Below are positions 11,974-23,055 of a DNA stretch of 64,000 bases, in pieces (position 1 is the first letter of the stretch; every line of letters begins with the position of its first letter). A model generated the notes under the pieces. The model saw nothing but the letters and a program-made list of their open reading frames with translations, was not told the DNA's origin and did not search any database. A program made the translations under genes and the position numbers. Source of the stretch: Rhodosorus marinus (taxonomy: Eukaryota > Rhodophyta > Stylonematophyceae > Stylonematales > Stylonemataceae). The DNA lies in NCBI GenBank assembly GCA_029953675.1, contig JAMWBK010000012.1, positions 992,001 to 1,056,000 on the forward strand. The letters are read 5' to 3'.

Positions 11974-12711
11974 ATGGAATCTGAGGAGAAGGATGAGAGT
12001 GATCAGAAAGGGATTGAGCCTGCAGGATGTAAGGATAGGGGGCGCGTGGACGATGCATATGAGGCTGCGAGCAGGATGAAGGATGAGATGTCGGCGTATT
12101 CTCCGGAGGTGGTCGCTGAGCTGGTGAATGCGAGGAAGGTTGCTGAGGGTGCGGATGATTGGCAGAGAGAGGAACCTGAGGAACGTAGGAATACTTTGGA
12201 TGAGGACGATCAGGATCAGCTGGAAGATAATGATGACGTGTCCAATGAAGAGGACCAGCCGTGTTTGGGGCTGTTTGATGACGTTACTGACCCCAGTCCT
12301 GCTGCGTGCTTGAGGCGAAGTAAGAATGAATATAACGTTGATATTCTTCAGATCGCCACGGAGAGAAATCTTGATTTTTATCAGAGGATCCGGCTCGTAA
12401 ATTACATTCGAAAACGGAGAATACATGATCACGTAGATGCCCAGGTCCTTGCTCAGGAGGTCAATTCCATAACAGATAAGGATGCAATTTTCAATGATGA
12501 GAGGTATGTGGAAGGACAACCCGTTGTTCGCCTCACTCCGGGACGCCTGAATAATCTAAACGCGCTTTCCCATGCCCTCGCAACCAGCTTACTTACCCCC
12601 ATAGTTGATGACGACGCTTTACTAACCGTACTGGAGGCGGACGAAGACTGGGAAGATGAGGAAGACGAGCAAGTCGTTGCGGACGCTGTGCGTCGCGCTG
12701 TTTTACAGTAA
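11974..12711 (+). CDS. Acidic protein of unknown function
   Basis: A single open frame of 245 residues starts with ATG at 11974. The first 95 residues are highly charged and acidic (DEDDQDQLEDNDD). A better-ordered central part (about residues 110-195) reads LDFYQRIRLVNYIRKRR then HDHVDAQVLAQEV and predicts as helical. The C-terminus is acidic again (LEADEDWEDEEDE). There is no signal peptide or membrane segment. I do not recognise the family. Composition resembles nuclear or chromatin-associated or RNA-processing proteins, but that is only an impression. No intron is needed. Confidence 0.65.
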   Translation: MESEEKDESDQKGIEPAGCKDRGRVDDAYEAASRMKDEMSAYSPEVVAELVNARKVAEGADDWQREEPEERRNTLDEDDQDQLEDNDDVSNEEDQPCLGLFDDVTDPSPAACLRRSKNEYNVDILQIATERNLDFYQRIRLVNYIRKRRIHDHVDAQVLAQEVNSITDKDAIFNDERYVEGQPVVRLTPGRLNNLNALSHALATSLLTPIVDDDALLTVLEADEDWEDEEDEQVVADAVRRAVLQ

Positions 12712-13245
12712 ACGTCCCAGTCTCCCAAACCAAAAAGGAACAGAGCACAGCAACCCCCCCCTTCTTTCCCCAGATTGTCCACCACGACCGAAAACCGAAA
12801 AAAAACAGCCTAGCGACTGCAGTGTGAAACAAGCAGCGTCATCTAGTCCATCTTGACGGAAGCTTCTTGAGAGTCATGAAAGAGCATTGGCAAAACAAGA
12901 CTGAGCCTCCACAAGCCGACTTCGACTAAAGTCGAGTCAGTCTAAAGTTAATGGAGAAAGGGGTATTGCTGAACAAGAACCGCATTAGGATGTTTCGTGC
13001 TACTCTTTCTTTATGAATAATAACCTGTTTCGATAAGAAGAGAATTCTCGGATTATCAGAGGCCTTTCCTTATGTCTTCGTGCTCTTGTGGCCGGTCGTT
13101 TTCTGGCGTACGCAGGGGGGGTGTTGGCTAGCTCGATCGCTCCCTTTTCGTGTTCGTTGATAAGCTTACCGCCGACTTGTTTCTTCTTGTTTGTCTTTGT
13201 TCTTTCTCGCTGTTATCTCTTTTTGCTAGACCTTCGAAGCGACGG
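12712..13245. other. Spacer, possibly with an upstream exon
   Basis: It contains the 3' end of the acidic gene and a small palindrome at 12921-12935 (TTCGACTAAAGTCGA). The pyrimidine-rich stretch 13150-13229 ending TTTTTGCTAG looks like an intron 3' end. A first exon of the next gene may lie before it, for example an ATG at 13072. Confidence 0.4.
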
Positions 13246-13758
13246 ATGCTTGATGAGGAGTACCTCGACGCTGTCGGAGCGCTCGAGGCAGCGGCGTCGG
13301 AAAATTACCGGTCTTTCTCCCACCTCACTGAACTAAAGCGCGGTGTGTCTGGTAAGTTCAGCTCTCCTGCATCAGCTCCGTGCATCCAGCGCCCGTATGA
13401 ATGCCTTAACCGTTCACATACCCTCACGCCAGGCGAGGAGACGGTGCTCGCGGCCCCAGACGCCGTCAAAGAATGGAAGATGATATCAACGCTCATCAGA
13501 CGCGACCTTGGATACTCGGATCGAGCTGCACCCAGCTGTGAGATTGTCGCCGAGTCGGTCCGGGACCTGATCTCCCGCATCCGAGTCGCCAAGGAAAGCT
13601 CACCGGAGGAAGCAGACTGGGAATCTGTTCTTGAACTCACAGGGGAGCTAACAAGGTCGTCCTCGGTGAACGAGATCATTCGCAACAGGACGATCCCAAG
13701 GTGCAGGCAAGTGCTTCGTGACCTCGAAAATGAACCTTCCCAACATCGTCCACCCTGA
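13246..13758 (+). CDS. Uncharacterised protein, start uncertain
   Basis: The frame from Met 13246 to the stop at 13758 gives 170 residues, beginning MLDEEYLDAVGALEAAASEN. The frame stays open upstream to 13150, but that part reads as hydrophobic residues from a polypyrimidine tract and is probably intron. An acceptor at about 13229 (TTGCTAG) would join one more exon. The protein is mostly helical and charged, with no recognised domain. It ends 12 bp from the stop of the convergent PPIP5K gene, so the two transcripts must overlap at their 3' ends. Confidence 0.6.
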   Translation: MLDEEYLDAVGALEAAASENYRSFSHLTELKRGVSGKFSSPASAPCIQRPYECLNRSHTLTPGEETVLAAPDAVKEWKMISTLIRRDLGYSDRAAPSCEIVAESVRDLISRIRVAKESSPEEADWESVLELTGELTRSSSVNEIIRNRTIPRCRQVLRDLENEPSQHRPP

Positions 13759-13770
13759 CGACGTGCATAG

Positions 13771-15055
13771 CTATACAGACTTTGAAACCCTCGAAAACCT
13801 ACTATGATTGGAAATCCAATCCGCTAACAAACGACCCGTTGCCAAATAGTAGCTCCTGTTTCCCTTCACAAAGCTCCAACCATTCACATCGATAACAAAG
13901 CTCTCTCCGTTCGCCCTCAAAAGGTCGAAACCTAGACCATTCAACAGGAGGGACACGAGAGAAAAGCCCATCAACTCAGTCTCCGTCCGATCGATACGCA
14001 ATCGATCACCCTTGAATATCAACGACCTGGTCGGCTGACTCGGAATTGGGGAGGCTCTTACCACATATAAACTGCTGCATGATGGATGAAACCTTGATAG
14101 CAATTTCAGTCTCAAACTCAGATAATCCCACCTCCCTCCTCACCTCCTTTCCGTTTACCGTTCTCTCAACAAGGCCGTCAACGGTCGGTGCTTTCCGGCT
14201 CTCTGCATAGACAAAACTCGTTCCCACAGTGTACACCTTTATGTCATTTCGGTCTTCGCTTTCATACATTCGCTGGTAAAGATATGATCCATCACGTCGG
14301 ATCTCCCACTCACCTTGAGAACAGATTCACGGGCAAGGATCTCAAGTCAGTCCCAGTTCAAGAAATCCATGAAGAGAATTCCTGAGATATGGAATTCATC
14401 TGCTCTCCAGAGTTTGTCCGGGGGTCAGTTCCACCTCTGCCTTCCTCTACCCAAGTAGAAGGGCGTCGTACGTACCTGGAACAAACTCGCTGGACTTTTT
14501 GCGAGTCTTTCTGAACATTTTTCTGACGCCTCCGCCCTCTGAGTAAGGGTAGTAGAGCCATACATTATGGTCTTCAGAGTTGAAAGGCTTCTCTATGAAC
14601 GGTTTATCGAGCGTTTTTACTTCCTCTTCTTCCACGAAGAAGCTCAGTTGGTCGCCATCCTGCTTGATTCGGCTGTTGTCGTCAGCATAGTAGGTCTCCG
14701 GGTAGGGAATCTCGTTGTCTTTAAGAAGGTCAAGCACTTTCCGACGGTCAAGGATATCATATTGTCGTTCCAAGTTACAGAGGAGCACGGGCTGTCTCAG
14801 GTGGGAATATGCCTGGACTTTCTCGAGCGGAAACCCGTCGGAGTGAAAGGCAATCAGAAACTCGCAAATCGGCCAGTTCTCAACGTCCTCCTTCAGAACA
14901 AGCTCTTCTTCGAAGACAACAACGTCTAAATCCGGCTGGAATTCATTCAAGTGCGTGATGATCCCTTTCATTCCAGCTGACCTCGCCTTTTTCGCCATCA
15001 CACAGACCCCCAACCGGCATGGTCGCTCGTCAGACTCCATAGAGTCCTTCACCAT
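13771..15055 (-). CDS. Diphosphoinositol pentakisphosphate kinase (PPIP5K/VIP1), kinase domain only
   Basis: Exons on the minus strand are 15055-14476, 14313-14062 and 13931-13771, giving 330 residues. The protein opens with the family N-terminal block ([17 protein letters not shown]) and continues with [19 protein letters not shown], then the ATP-grasp kinase motifs [30 protein letters not shown] and [11 protein letters not shown]. The family phosphorylates InsP6/InsP7 to make inositol pyrophosphates. Most eukaryotic members continue into a histidine-acid-phosphatase-like domain that removes the same phosphate. Here a stop follows about 30 residues after the kinase block, and the neighbouring convergent gene leaves no space for the second domain. 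Confidence 0.9.
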
Positions 15056-16131
15056 TAGCGAAACGAAAATCCACAGGCTCTTCAGATTTAATAGCGATCT
15101 TTATTCCAACTAACTCTTCACACGGTCACTTGGAATCTCTGCTCTCCAAGTTCCCCTAGCGCTCCCTCCCTGTCTCTGAGATTTTCCGTCTACAACCTCC
15201 TCATCACCATCGGGAGTTTCCGAGCGTTCCAGGGAGCGAGTAGGATGTTATGACCGTGGGAGGGCGAGAGGAACTCCTTGAGCAGGCTCTTGGGATGAAT
15301 TAGAGCTTGATATAAAGAGATTTGGGAACCGGGACCTTTATCATACTCTCTGTCCTTGTCAGAGGACTGTTGTTTCCTATCCTCAAGACGTTGTTTCGAA
15401 CAGAACAACTGATGGAGTTCCTAGGTTTCGATAGACCTCTTGAGCAGACTCGAACTCGATTCGCCGTCTCTATTAATGACAGTCAAAAGGCTTTGGTCTA
15501 GTAGTAATGCGGTTCTTTCTCGGTACTTGGTTGGCAACGGGAAAGGCGCTGCTCGTTGGAGAAGGTTTAGCAGAACGTGGGAACGCTTTTTTCCATGTGC
15601 CACCTGTACTTTCTGCAAGGGGGAAGGGGGAAGGCACAGATCAAACTAGGTCTTATCTAGAACTAGTCCTTACCATGCTCACTTTTACAAGTCCCCAACT
15701 CTAGAGCAAGCTTTCTATTACACAAACCATTCCGTCAGCCCCATCCCCAACCTCATCAAAGTTTTCGCGGGAAATATCGCAAATATCAAAATACTAATGC
15801 ATCCAAATATCTAGAACTCCCTAAACAAAACAAAAAAAGCAGTGCAGATTATATTGACTGAATACAATCCATATTATTAAAAGTAAATACAATTCATATA
15901 TCTCCATCGCAGAGATTGAAAATTCAATCAAAATATCGAATCGATCAGTTTGGGCTGAAATGGGATCGATTGGCTGTTTTGTCACCAATGGGTTTTGGTT
16001 GGGGAGGGTGGGAAGGAAAGGGGGGGGAGGTGGGAGAGCCTTGAGGGAAGTACTTGGATATCTGAGGCTGAATTTGGTGGAACATATTCTGTATAAGATG
16101 AGTGAGTAAAGCACTGGATTTAGTGAACGAA
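15056..16131. other. Divergent promoter region
   Basis: It separates the starts of PPIP5K (minus) and the claspin-like gene (plus). Short frames on both strands lack recognisable domains. The part from 15770 to 15960 is AT-rich. A GTG at 16102 opens the downstream frame but is not a plausible start; the ATG at 16098 runs into a stop after three codons and could act as a short upstream ORF. Confidence 0.4.
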
Positions 16132-18152
16132 ATGGAGGGAGGTGCTGAATTGAGTGAAGTTGAGTTGGATTGCGTTAAGGACGGGACCGGGGATGGTGAG
16201 GATAGCGGATGTGAGGAGGCTGCAGAAGCCTCAGGTGAGTTTCGCTATGAGGAACATGAATTGGTGGAAGATGCTGAAGGATTGCTCAGGGAGAGTCATG
16301 CGCTGTTGAGGAAGGAGAAAGTTCAGCTCAGGGTGGTAAAACACCAGCCAAAGTGAGCAGAATTATATACCTAGATTTACTCATGCATGACTAGTCGCGT
16401 CTTGAGTCTAAACACCCCCGCGCACCTTTTCCAGGATCGACGTTTTGGCTGAGCTTGAGATTCTCAAACAACGAAGGCAAAAGCGCCAAGCTGGGAAAAA
16501 TTTTGCTCACCGTCGCGAGCTTGAGGTAGTTGCCTCCTTTGTAGGTCAGCCGAAGATCAGTTGGGATGCAGGTAAGCAAGGAATTACTCTACGCCAAAAG
16601 CCCCATTCCAATCCCTGTGCATGATAACAAAGTTTCAACTGCCTTTCCTTGCCCTGGTATAGACTACAAAGTTCGGCTTACTCAAAGCAGCACCGGGGAT
16701 GAGAACAAGGCTACATTAGCAAGCCAGACCGAGATTTTTTGGAGTCAGGGACAAGCTGAGGTGGGACAAGCTGAATCTCAGAGTCAAGTCGTTACTCAGT
16801 CCCAAGTGGAGCAGTTCCAGGGTAGTCAGCGGGAAGGAGGAACTCAGGTATCCGTTCCCGTGATTGCTGTGCCAGACACTCAGCTCAGCAGCCAATGCTC
16901 GGCGCTAAACCCCGAGAGGGTGGACCGAGTACCTATGAATGATCAAGAATCGGATGAGGAGCACCTGGTCGTGCTGCCGCCTCAGAAACTTCCGGGGGCG
17001 ATTCAGGAGAGAAACCAGTTGCGACGTGAGCTCCTCGGTGAAGCGGAAAGGAAGAAACTTCTGCGGAGGTACCAGGGCGGCTACAACGAACACAGGCTTG
17101 AGATGAACAATGACGATCCATCGCCTGCTCAAGATTCTGAGCGTCAGGAGGTTGGTGCTGAGCAAGAAGAGAAGCCTGCAGCCGATTACCTAGTTGATTC
17201 CAGTAGCGAGGGTGAAGCTGCGTCCGTTGAGAGGACGTACGGGACTCAAAACATCGCGAAATCAGGTGAAATATGCGCCGCTGTGGAAGAGTCGCCCTTC
17301 ATCGACAACGAGGCCGATGACGAGGATGAGGACGAGCTCCCCGTTGTAGCGCGAAATGATGAGGATGCTGAAGAATCGGTGGCTTGTGGGGAATCCGTTC
17401 TTGAGCAGCTTATCGATGATTCCGTGGTCGACACCGAGCAGCTTCATGACCATCGGCTTCTCGATAAGAAGCGAGAAGAGGAAGTACGATGTGAAGCCGT
17501 ACGTAACGCCGGAATCTGCTCTTTACTTCGTCAGAACCGAACACGGCGTGATGATAGGAGCGGGTCGAAGGAGAACCCCCCAGCAACGGACACGGAGCGA
17601 TCTGTCTTGTCATCTGAGCGAGATGGTAACGGCTCCAAGCCGGATCTCCATGAGAGTGAACAGGGTGAAGCAGATAGAAGAAAACGGGCGAGGGCCTTGT
17701 GGAAGGCTAACATGGATCGAAAATCCTCGTTCAGCCACGAGTCGCTATCGCAGTGTGCGTTTGCGGACGAGACGAGCCGATCTTCGGTACAAGACAATCT
17801 AAAAGCTCGCTTCGCTACCAAGGTATGGCCGTACCCGTCAGGAATTCTTGCACCTGTCCCGCCGAGCCTCATCAGGATGCAAATCCGCGCCTTTTCATTT
17901 GTGCACAGAGATCAAAACCAAACCCGAAACGAGATTTCATATCGCCCAGAAAAATGCGTCGTCAAGCTGTCTCTCTCAACGACTGGTGCAGCAGAAAGCC
18001 TGACATCAACAAAGCCAAGGACCGAGAGGGTGATCCACCCTCTTCTAAATCGGTACCTTTCGGATTCTTCTCCAGGCCACAGTCAACTTCCTCCAGCAAG
18101 ACGAGCTGACCACGAAAGAACCGCTGGGGACGAACTAAACACATTATTCTAA
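16132..18152 (+). CDS. Claspin/Mrc1-like replication checkpoint mediator (probable)
   Basis: Exons 16132-16352, 16435-16571 and 16663-18152 (GT-AG) give 615 residues. An acidic N-terminus and a basic stretch (KQRRQKRQAGKNFAHRR) are followed, from about residue 130, by a dense SQ/TQ cluster: about 11 SQ or TQ pairs in some 80 residues, the mark of ATR/ATM substrates. Then come acidic blocks (IDNEADDEDEDELPVV) and LHDHRLLDKKREEEVR, as in the conserved C-terminal part of Mrc1/claspin, and a basic tail. Claspin bridges ATR and CHK1 at stalled forks. Similarity is compositional plus short motifs, so another nuclear scaffold protein is possible. Confidence 0.6.
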
Positions 18153-19413
18153 CTGAGACGGACTGATCGCATCCGTCTGCGCATTCTCCTTCGACGAGGG
18201 TCCGCCCTTAACACCTTTGCGAGCTTACCATGAAGAACAAGACCGGGTTCAGCATTGTCAATCCGGCTCGCCGTTAGGAGTCGATTGCCTACCGCAATGA
18301 ACGTCCTGTTCTCAATCTGGCAAAGCTTGTCAACTTGTGTAGTCCGAACCTCATCGGAGGGTTGGAAACCAGGTCCAGAAGTTGCTGATAGGGTCAGTAG
18401 GGTTGGCGGTCGACCCGGGAATGAGATGGAAGCACGATACACTGCGCACGACTAGGGGAGCGTTCGGAGCTGCCAAGGCTCGTTGGGGACATCTGAGCTG
18501 GAGAGCTCTATAGGTACACACCGAGCCTCCGCTTCGCTCCCGCGTCACAACTCCTATGGTCCAGTCGACGTCAACCCTGCTGACTCCGTCGTCAGCTGGT
18601 CGCCTCTTCTCTACGGATAGCCCACTCGGGAGGTGAGAATTCCGTGCTGTCGATCGTCTGGAACATCGCCTTGGATAGGCCATGTACGAAACATTAGATT
18701 ACGTCTGACTGAGCTCTGGTCGCAGTCAATGAGTCAAGACATTCTGTCCTTCCTTAAGGGTTTCACAGAAAGAATTGATTAATCATCTCCTGCAACCCAA
18801 AGCAAACGCGCACAACTGCGACCCAATTGCGGGCAAATCTGCACAAAACTTCAGCGCAGTACCATGATGACTACCGTACATAACGATACTGAGAACGAAC
18901 TCTCTGAGATTCTCCCGTCTGTAGCATGCTCGCGTTACTTTTCCAGACTAGTCGTCTTCGTTTGAGAGTACCCATCGTCTACAGCTGGCTTCCACCACAC
19001 TGCGCTCGTCTTTCCCTGCCGAGCTGACATCTACTTGATCGGTTCTCCCTCCGCATCTCATCTGCGCTTTGCAGCGCAGATACTGGGTCACCCTGGCGCC
19101 TCCCACCTGCTTAGCTGGAAGTTCTGTAGCTTCCTCTTCGTCAACCTTAAGCTCAAGTTTTGGTCGTTTATATGATGTTTCCTTCTTCGTAGATTTTGGT
19201 GTTGCGTGGGGGATTCAGTTCTATAGTTTGTCTTCGTCTTCTTTAAGGTTGAAGGAACGTTTTTGGAAGAGGGGGCGAGAAGGGCCCTTTCCGCGTAGGA
19301 AAGTGAAAGTGTTGTTTGGATTGTCCCTAGTTTTTGGGTTGTTTCAAGAGGGGCTGTGAAGAGTTGGAATTGGAATGGTTGGGCTGGTTCTTTGACAGAA
19401 GGGACAGAACAAA
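18153..19413. other. Spacer with a possible minus-strand exon
   Basis: The minus strand at about 18440-18228 encodes a protein-like stretch (TTQVDKLCQIENRTFIAVGN, then RLLTASRID) ending at a good donor (G|GTAAGC, plus position about 18227). No acceptor or partner exon was convincing, and it would overlap the 3' end of the claspin-like gene. The rest (18700-19400) shows nothing recognisable. Confidence 0.3.
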
Positions 19414-20417
19414 ATGCGCAACATGTTGCGGGTGGAGATAAGTGCGGTGGTTCTTTTCGTTGGTGGTCTTTGTGTCTTTGCCAGCTGTCTTGAACTGTTT
19501 ACTCATCTTGCTCGGTTGGTTGTTGGATACGGCGGGAGGGCTGCCAATGAACTCCATTGGTGTCTCTTTCCTGAGTCGATCCTTCTTCACAAGCAGCGTA
19601 AGTAGTCATCCTCCTCCGCCCTCCGCCTGCCCGTTCTTTTGGCTGAAACGCTTTCCTACTTGGATTGCGTTTGGGGGGGTCGCGATTAGTATGGCGGATC
19701 TTCACTGCTCCGTTCTTTCACGCTGGGTTTCTGCATCTGGTCCTCAACATGTTGGCCTGGTGGCAGATGGGAATTATCCTGGAGAGGATCATGGGATCAC
19801 TTGAGCTTTTGTTTCTGGTGCTAACATCGGCCGTTCTATCTGGTCTGCTGCAAGTCTTCCTCGCTCTTGAAGCCACTCGGATCTTTCATACCAGCTCGGT
19901 TTATTCCTGCACTCTGGGACTTTCCGGAGTTCTGTTCGCCTTGCAGGTGTTCCTTATCAAGGAGCTGGACCTGAATACGCTCAGCGTGTTCGGTCTGTTC
20001 AACATGCCAGCACAGTTGACCGTCTATGTCTCGCTATTTGCGATCCAGCTGTTCTTCCCAAGAGCCAGCTTCCTTGGTCACCTCTGTGGTATCCTAGTTG
20101 GATATTTCTTCTGCATGTTCCCTCCAAGGCTCGCGAGGAATGGTTTCGCAAACATTGAATCAAGCATGAAGCTCGAAGGCATTCCTCTTTGGAGGCCAAG
20201 TCCAGCTTCAGATTCCTTGCCCTACGCGAGTATCGGGAACGCGGACAACCAAGGAGAGAACTGGAGCAACCGATTCAGGGTCTGGTTCTCTTCAGAACAA
20301 GGCGATTCCAGTGAACGAGAAACGTTCCAGGATGAAGTTGAGTTCAGTCCGGTTGGAACCCGATCTGTCAACGTGAGCTCCGTTAGCAGACTTGTTCCTG
20401 AGAAAGAAGAGGCTTGA
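19414..20417 (+). CDS. Rhomboid-family serine protease
   Basis: Exons 19414-19597 and 19690-20417 (donor GTAAGT) give 303 residues. An N-terminal membrane helix (VVLFVGGLCVFASCLELF) is followed by WRIFTAPFFHAGFLHL and NMLAWWQMGIILE, the rhomboid L1/TM2 region with its conserved His and Asn. Next comes the catalytic Ser motif CTLGLSGVLFAL (G-x-S-G) and the catalytic His in SFLGHLCGI. The core of about 200 residues ends in a soluble, polar C-terminal tail of about 100 residues. Rhomboids cut membrane-spanning proteins inside the bilayer. Organelle and substrate cannot be told. The 3' end faces that of the YidD gene. Confidence 0.88.
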
Positions 20418-20601
20418 CTATACTCTCACTTGCATACATGTTTGCGTTTTATTATGCTCCTTTTTAAACCAAAAAAGATCTGTGAATCCCTGTACATAAA
20501 AGCTTTTTCGGGTATCCTAAAGAGTATGCTGCTTCTGTTCAATCGCCCGGCGGACGTCGTCGCCCTGGGCTTTCCTCTCCCCGTGACTGCCAAAATGGCG
20601 G

Positions 20602-20979
20602 TTAGCTTCCTGCTCGAAACGGCACTGGAGGCCACTTTGGAGGGTCATAGCCTGATCCCCCAAGCGGGTTACACCGTAGGAGGCGCCAAGCCGTCAGAAC
20701 GAACCCCTTCTGAGGACCAAAGGTCTGAATTGCTTCAATCGCGTACTGGGAGCAAGTCGGGAAGAACCTGCAAGCTGGAGGGAGAATCGGTGAGATGTTC
20801 TCCTTATACCCCTTCACTGCAGAAATCATGATGTCGCTGACCCACTTCGCAGCCAACAAAAGCACGACAGGGTTGACCGTCAGGTCCCGAACACACGTAG
20901 TACATGCCAAGACGGACCGAGAAGAAGAAGTCACGCTCCTCCGTCGACGTATTCCAGTACAAGCCACCGCACTAGTCAT
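20602..20979 (-). CDS. yidD: YidD-family membrane protein insertion factor, probably plastid
   Basis: This 125-residue frame starts at ATG 20979; an in-frame Met at 21081 would add 34 residues. The first 45 residues are Ser, Thr and Arg rich (TGIRRRRSVTSSSRSV), like a transit peptide. The YidD domain follows: KGYKENISPILPPACRFFPT, then CSQYAIEAI and RLLRCNPLGGSGYDPP, with the three family Cys residues. Bacterial YidD is a small membrane-associated protein encoded next to the YidC/Oxa1 insertase and aids membrane protein insertion. Plant and algal homologues are plastid-targeted. It is convergent with the rhomboid gene. Confidence 0.88.
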   Translation of the reverse strand: MTSAVACTGIRRRRSVTSSSRSVLACTTCVRDLTVNPVVLLLAAKWVSDIMISAVKGYKENISPILPPACRFFPTCSQYAIEAIQTFGPQKGFVLTAWRLLRCNPLGGSGYDPPKWPPVPFRAGS

Positions 20980-21689
20980 CTTGAAACCCTCCACAAAACC
21001 AGCTCCGCTCCAAAACAAAACCTGTCCCTCTTCACCGTTTCCTACTCTTATCTCTCCTGACTTTCGCCTCCCCATCCACATCTCAACGGCTAGACGTCCC
21101 CATGCCGAAGGGCATGGCCCAGGCTCTTCATTGCTGAGCGGCAGTACTCCTCTCTTTCATCTTTAGAAAGCTTTTCGCCACCTTGGAAACGTCCAAAAGC
21201 TTGATGGTCGCTTTACGGCACCGACCAGCCTGACAGACTATCTACAACTGCTCAACGACAGTTCAGAGTAGGATTGATGAGGATAGTTTAGTCCCTGGTT
21301 AGCTTCAGTCTCGCTATATGGACGCCTTGGGTTTGCCGAGCAAGTTTTGTTAAGGACAGTATCTTCTCTCTTCTAATAGCTGATGGAGGACTGAAGTTCC
21401 ACGACGGTCCTCCAGTTCCATTGCTTTATTGACTCCTTATGCGATGGATACTGGAGCGACCAGCCTCACGCCTCTTCTCCTGGATTGAGCTGTTTTGAGT
21501 CTATTGACTTGCGATGTTATGCTGTCTTAAGCTTACGAGGTTCCCATCCTTTCATCTTGGAAAGCTCTGGTCTCCTTGAAACTTCAAGGCGCTTTGAGGT
21601 GGCTACTGACCATCCCGCGGGAGGTCCCTCAAGGAATGTCGATGTTGAAGATGATGGAAAAGTCTATTGCATTCGACAACGGAGTGGAT
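20980..21689. other. Spacer without recognised gene
   Basis: It includes the promoter and 5' leader of the YidD gene on the right-hand side. A plus-strand stretch near 21615-21690 (VDVEDDGKVYCIRQRSG) resembles a piece of the repeat unit that follows. Confidence 0.35.
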
Positions 21690-22295
21690 GATGATTCTGC
21701 TTATGATCTGTTAGATGCTGGGCATTGATGACAGCGTTTCTTAGTTCAGACTCTTTCAGTGAGGAGGATTGAGATCACTTGCATAGGCCAACTATATTAG
21801 ATGATGATGATGATGCTGCTCATGGTCAGTCAGATATTTCACGTCGATCACAGCGCTTCTCTCAAGTTCACTCTTTCAGTGAAGAGGATTGAGTTCACTC
21901 GCATAAGCAGATTACTCCCAAACGTCCCAAACGCCATTGCATCGATGTTGAAAATGGTGAACCAGTCAAATTTGCATTTCACACCAGATTGGCATGATGA
22001 TGATGACGCTGCTCATGGTCTGCAAGATACTCCACATCAATCACAGCGCTTCTCATTTTGGATTCTTTCAGTGAAGAGAATTGAGATCACTTTCATAAGC
22101 AAAATTCCTCCCAAACGTCCCAAACGCTATTGCCTCCAATGTGAAGACGGTTAACTAGTCAATTTGCATTTCACTCCAGATTGGATGATGACGATGATGA
22201 CGATGACAATGATGATGCTGCTCAGGGCTTGTCAGATATATCACATCAATCACAGCGCTTATCAGCTTAGACTCTTTGAGTGAAGAGCATTGAGG
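21690..22295. repeat. Tandem repeat array, about 190-210 bp units, with GAT runs
   Basis: Three to four diverged units start with a (GAT)n run followed by GCTGCTCA(T/G)GG, then a segment around TCAATCACAGCGCTTCTC and TTTCAGTGAAGAGGATTGAG, then CCCAAACGTCCCAAACGC. The GCTGCTCA landmark recurs at 21815, 22008 and 22217. Individual units read as acidic protein (DDDDDAAHG) with PKRPKR, but stops interrupt every frame. It looks like a decayed internal repeat of a former coding sequence or a minisatellite. Confidence 0.75.
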
Positions 22296-22339
22296 TCATT
22301 AACTACCGAACTTTTTTTTGAAAGTTTGATGAACGTTTT

Positions 22340-23050
22340 TGTTGTCATGATCACGAAGCTTCTAGTCGATAGTAAATGGAGATGGAAGGTGGTGTGATGG
22401 TAGAGAGATCCATCCGTGTGTGTGTGTATGTGTGAGATCGATCGTGAAGGAGGAAAGAAGAGGAGGGTGGAAGACATCGTGCGGGATAGAGGAGATGACT
22501 TGATTGGAAAGTGGTATTGATGAGAGTGTAGATAGACGTTTTCGTTTGCTTGTGGTGGTGAATTGGAGTGAGGAAGGAGAGGGAGTGCGTGATTGAATTG
22601 AGAGAGGAGATGGGGATGTAGTTTTTGGTATATTGGTATTGGTATTGGAAAGTGGATGGGAGTGAAGGAGGAGGGAGACTGAGAGATTGAGATCGGGAGT
22701 TGTGGGGGGGGTGGGGAAGTAGGAGAGTGGTAGTTTTGTATTGATATCGGAAAGTGGATGGGAGTGAAGGAGGGAGGGAGGGTGGGAAAGGACGGGTAGG
22801 TAATTTTTGGTATTGGTAGTGGAATGTGGATGGGAATGTGAGGAGGCAGAGAGTGAGTGAATGAATTGGGGAGAGGGGGTGGAGGAAGGAGGAGGTTGGT
22901 ATTTTTGTATTGGTATTGATGGGAAGGATATAGGCTGTGGTTTGAATACTGGTTTCCTTCTGGTGATTTGATCGGGGGTGGTGGTGGTGGTGGTTTGTTT
23001 GGAGGGAATGTGGAAAGTGGATTGGAGTGAGGAAGGAGTGAGCGTGAGTG
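22340..23050. repeat. Purine-rich degenerate minisatellite
   Basis: The plus strand is G/A-rich and contains repeats of GGAAAGTGGATGGGAGTGAAG-like units at about 22648, 22749, 22821 and 23007, each with a TATTGGTATTG motif nearby. The strand bias makes three antisense frames open at once; these are artefacts. It lies directly upstream of the plastid-type rhomboid gene. Confidence 0.7.
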
Positions 23051-23055
23051 ATTGA

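Noticed and set aside
11965-12519. 184-residue antisense ORF opposite the acidic protein
   Set aside because: It is a shadow of the acidic, GA-rich coding strand; it is hydrophobic, Ile/Leu rich and without motifs.
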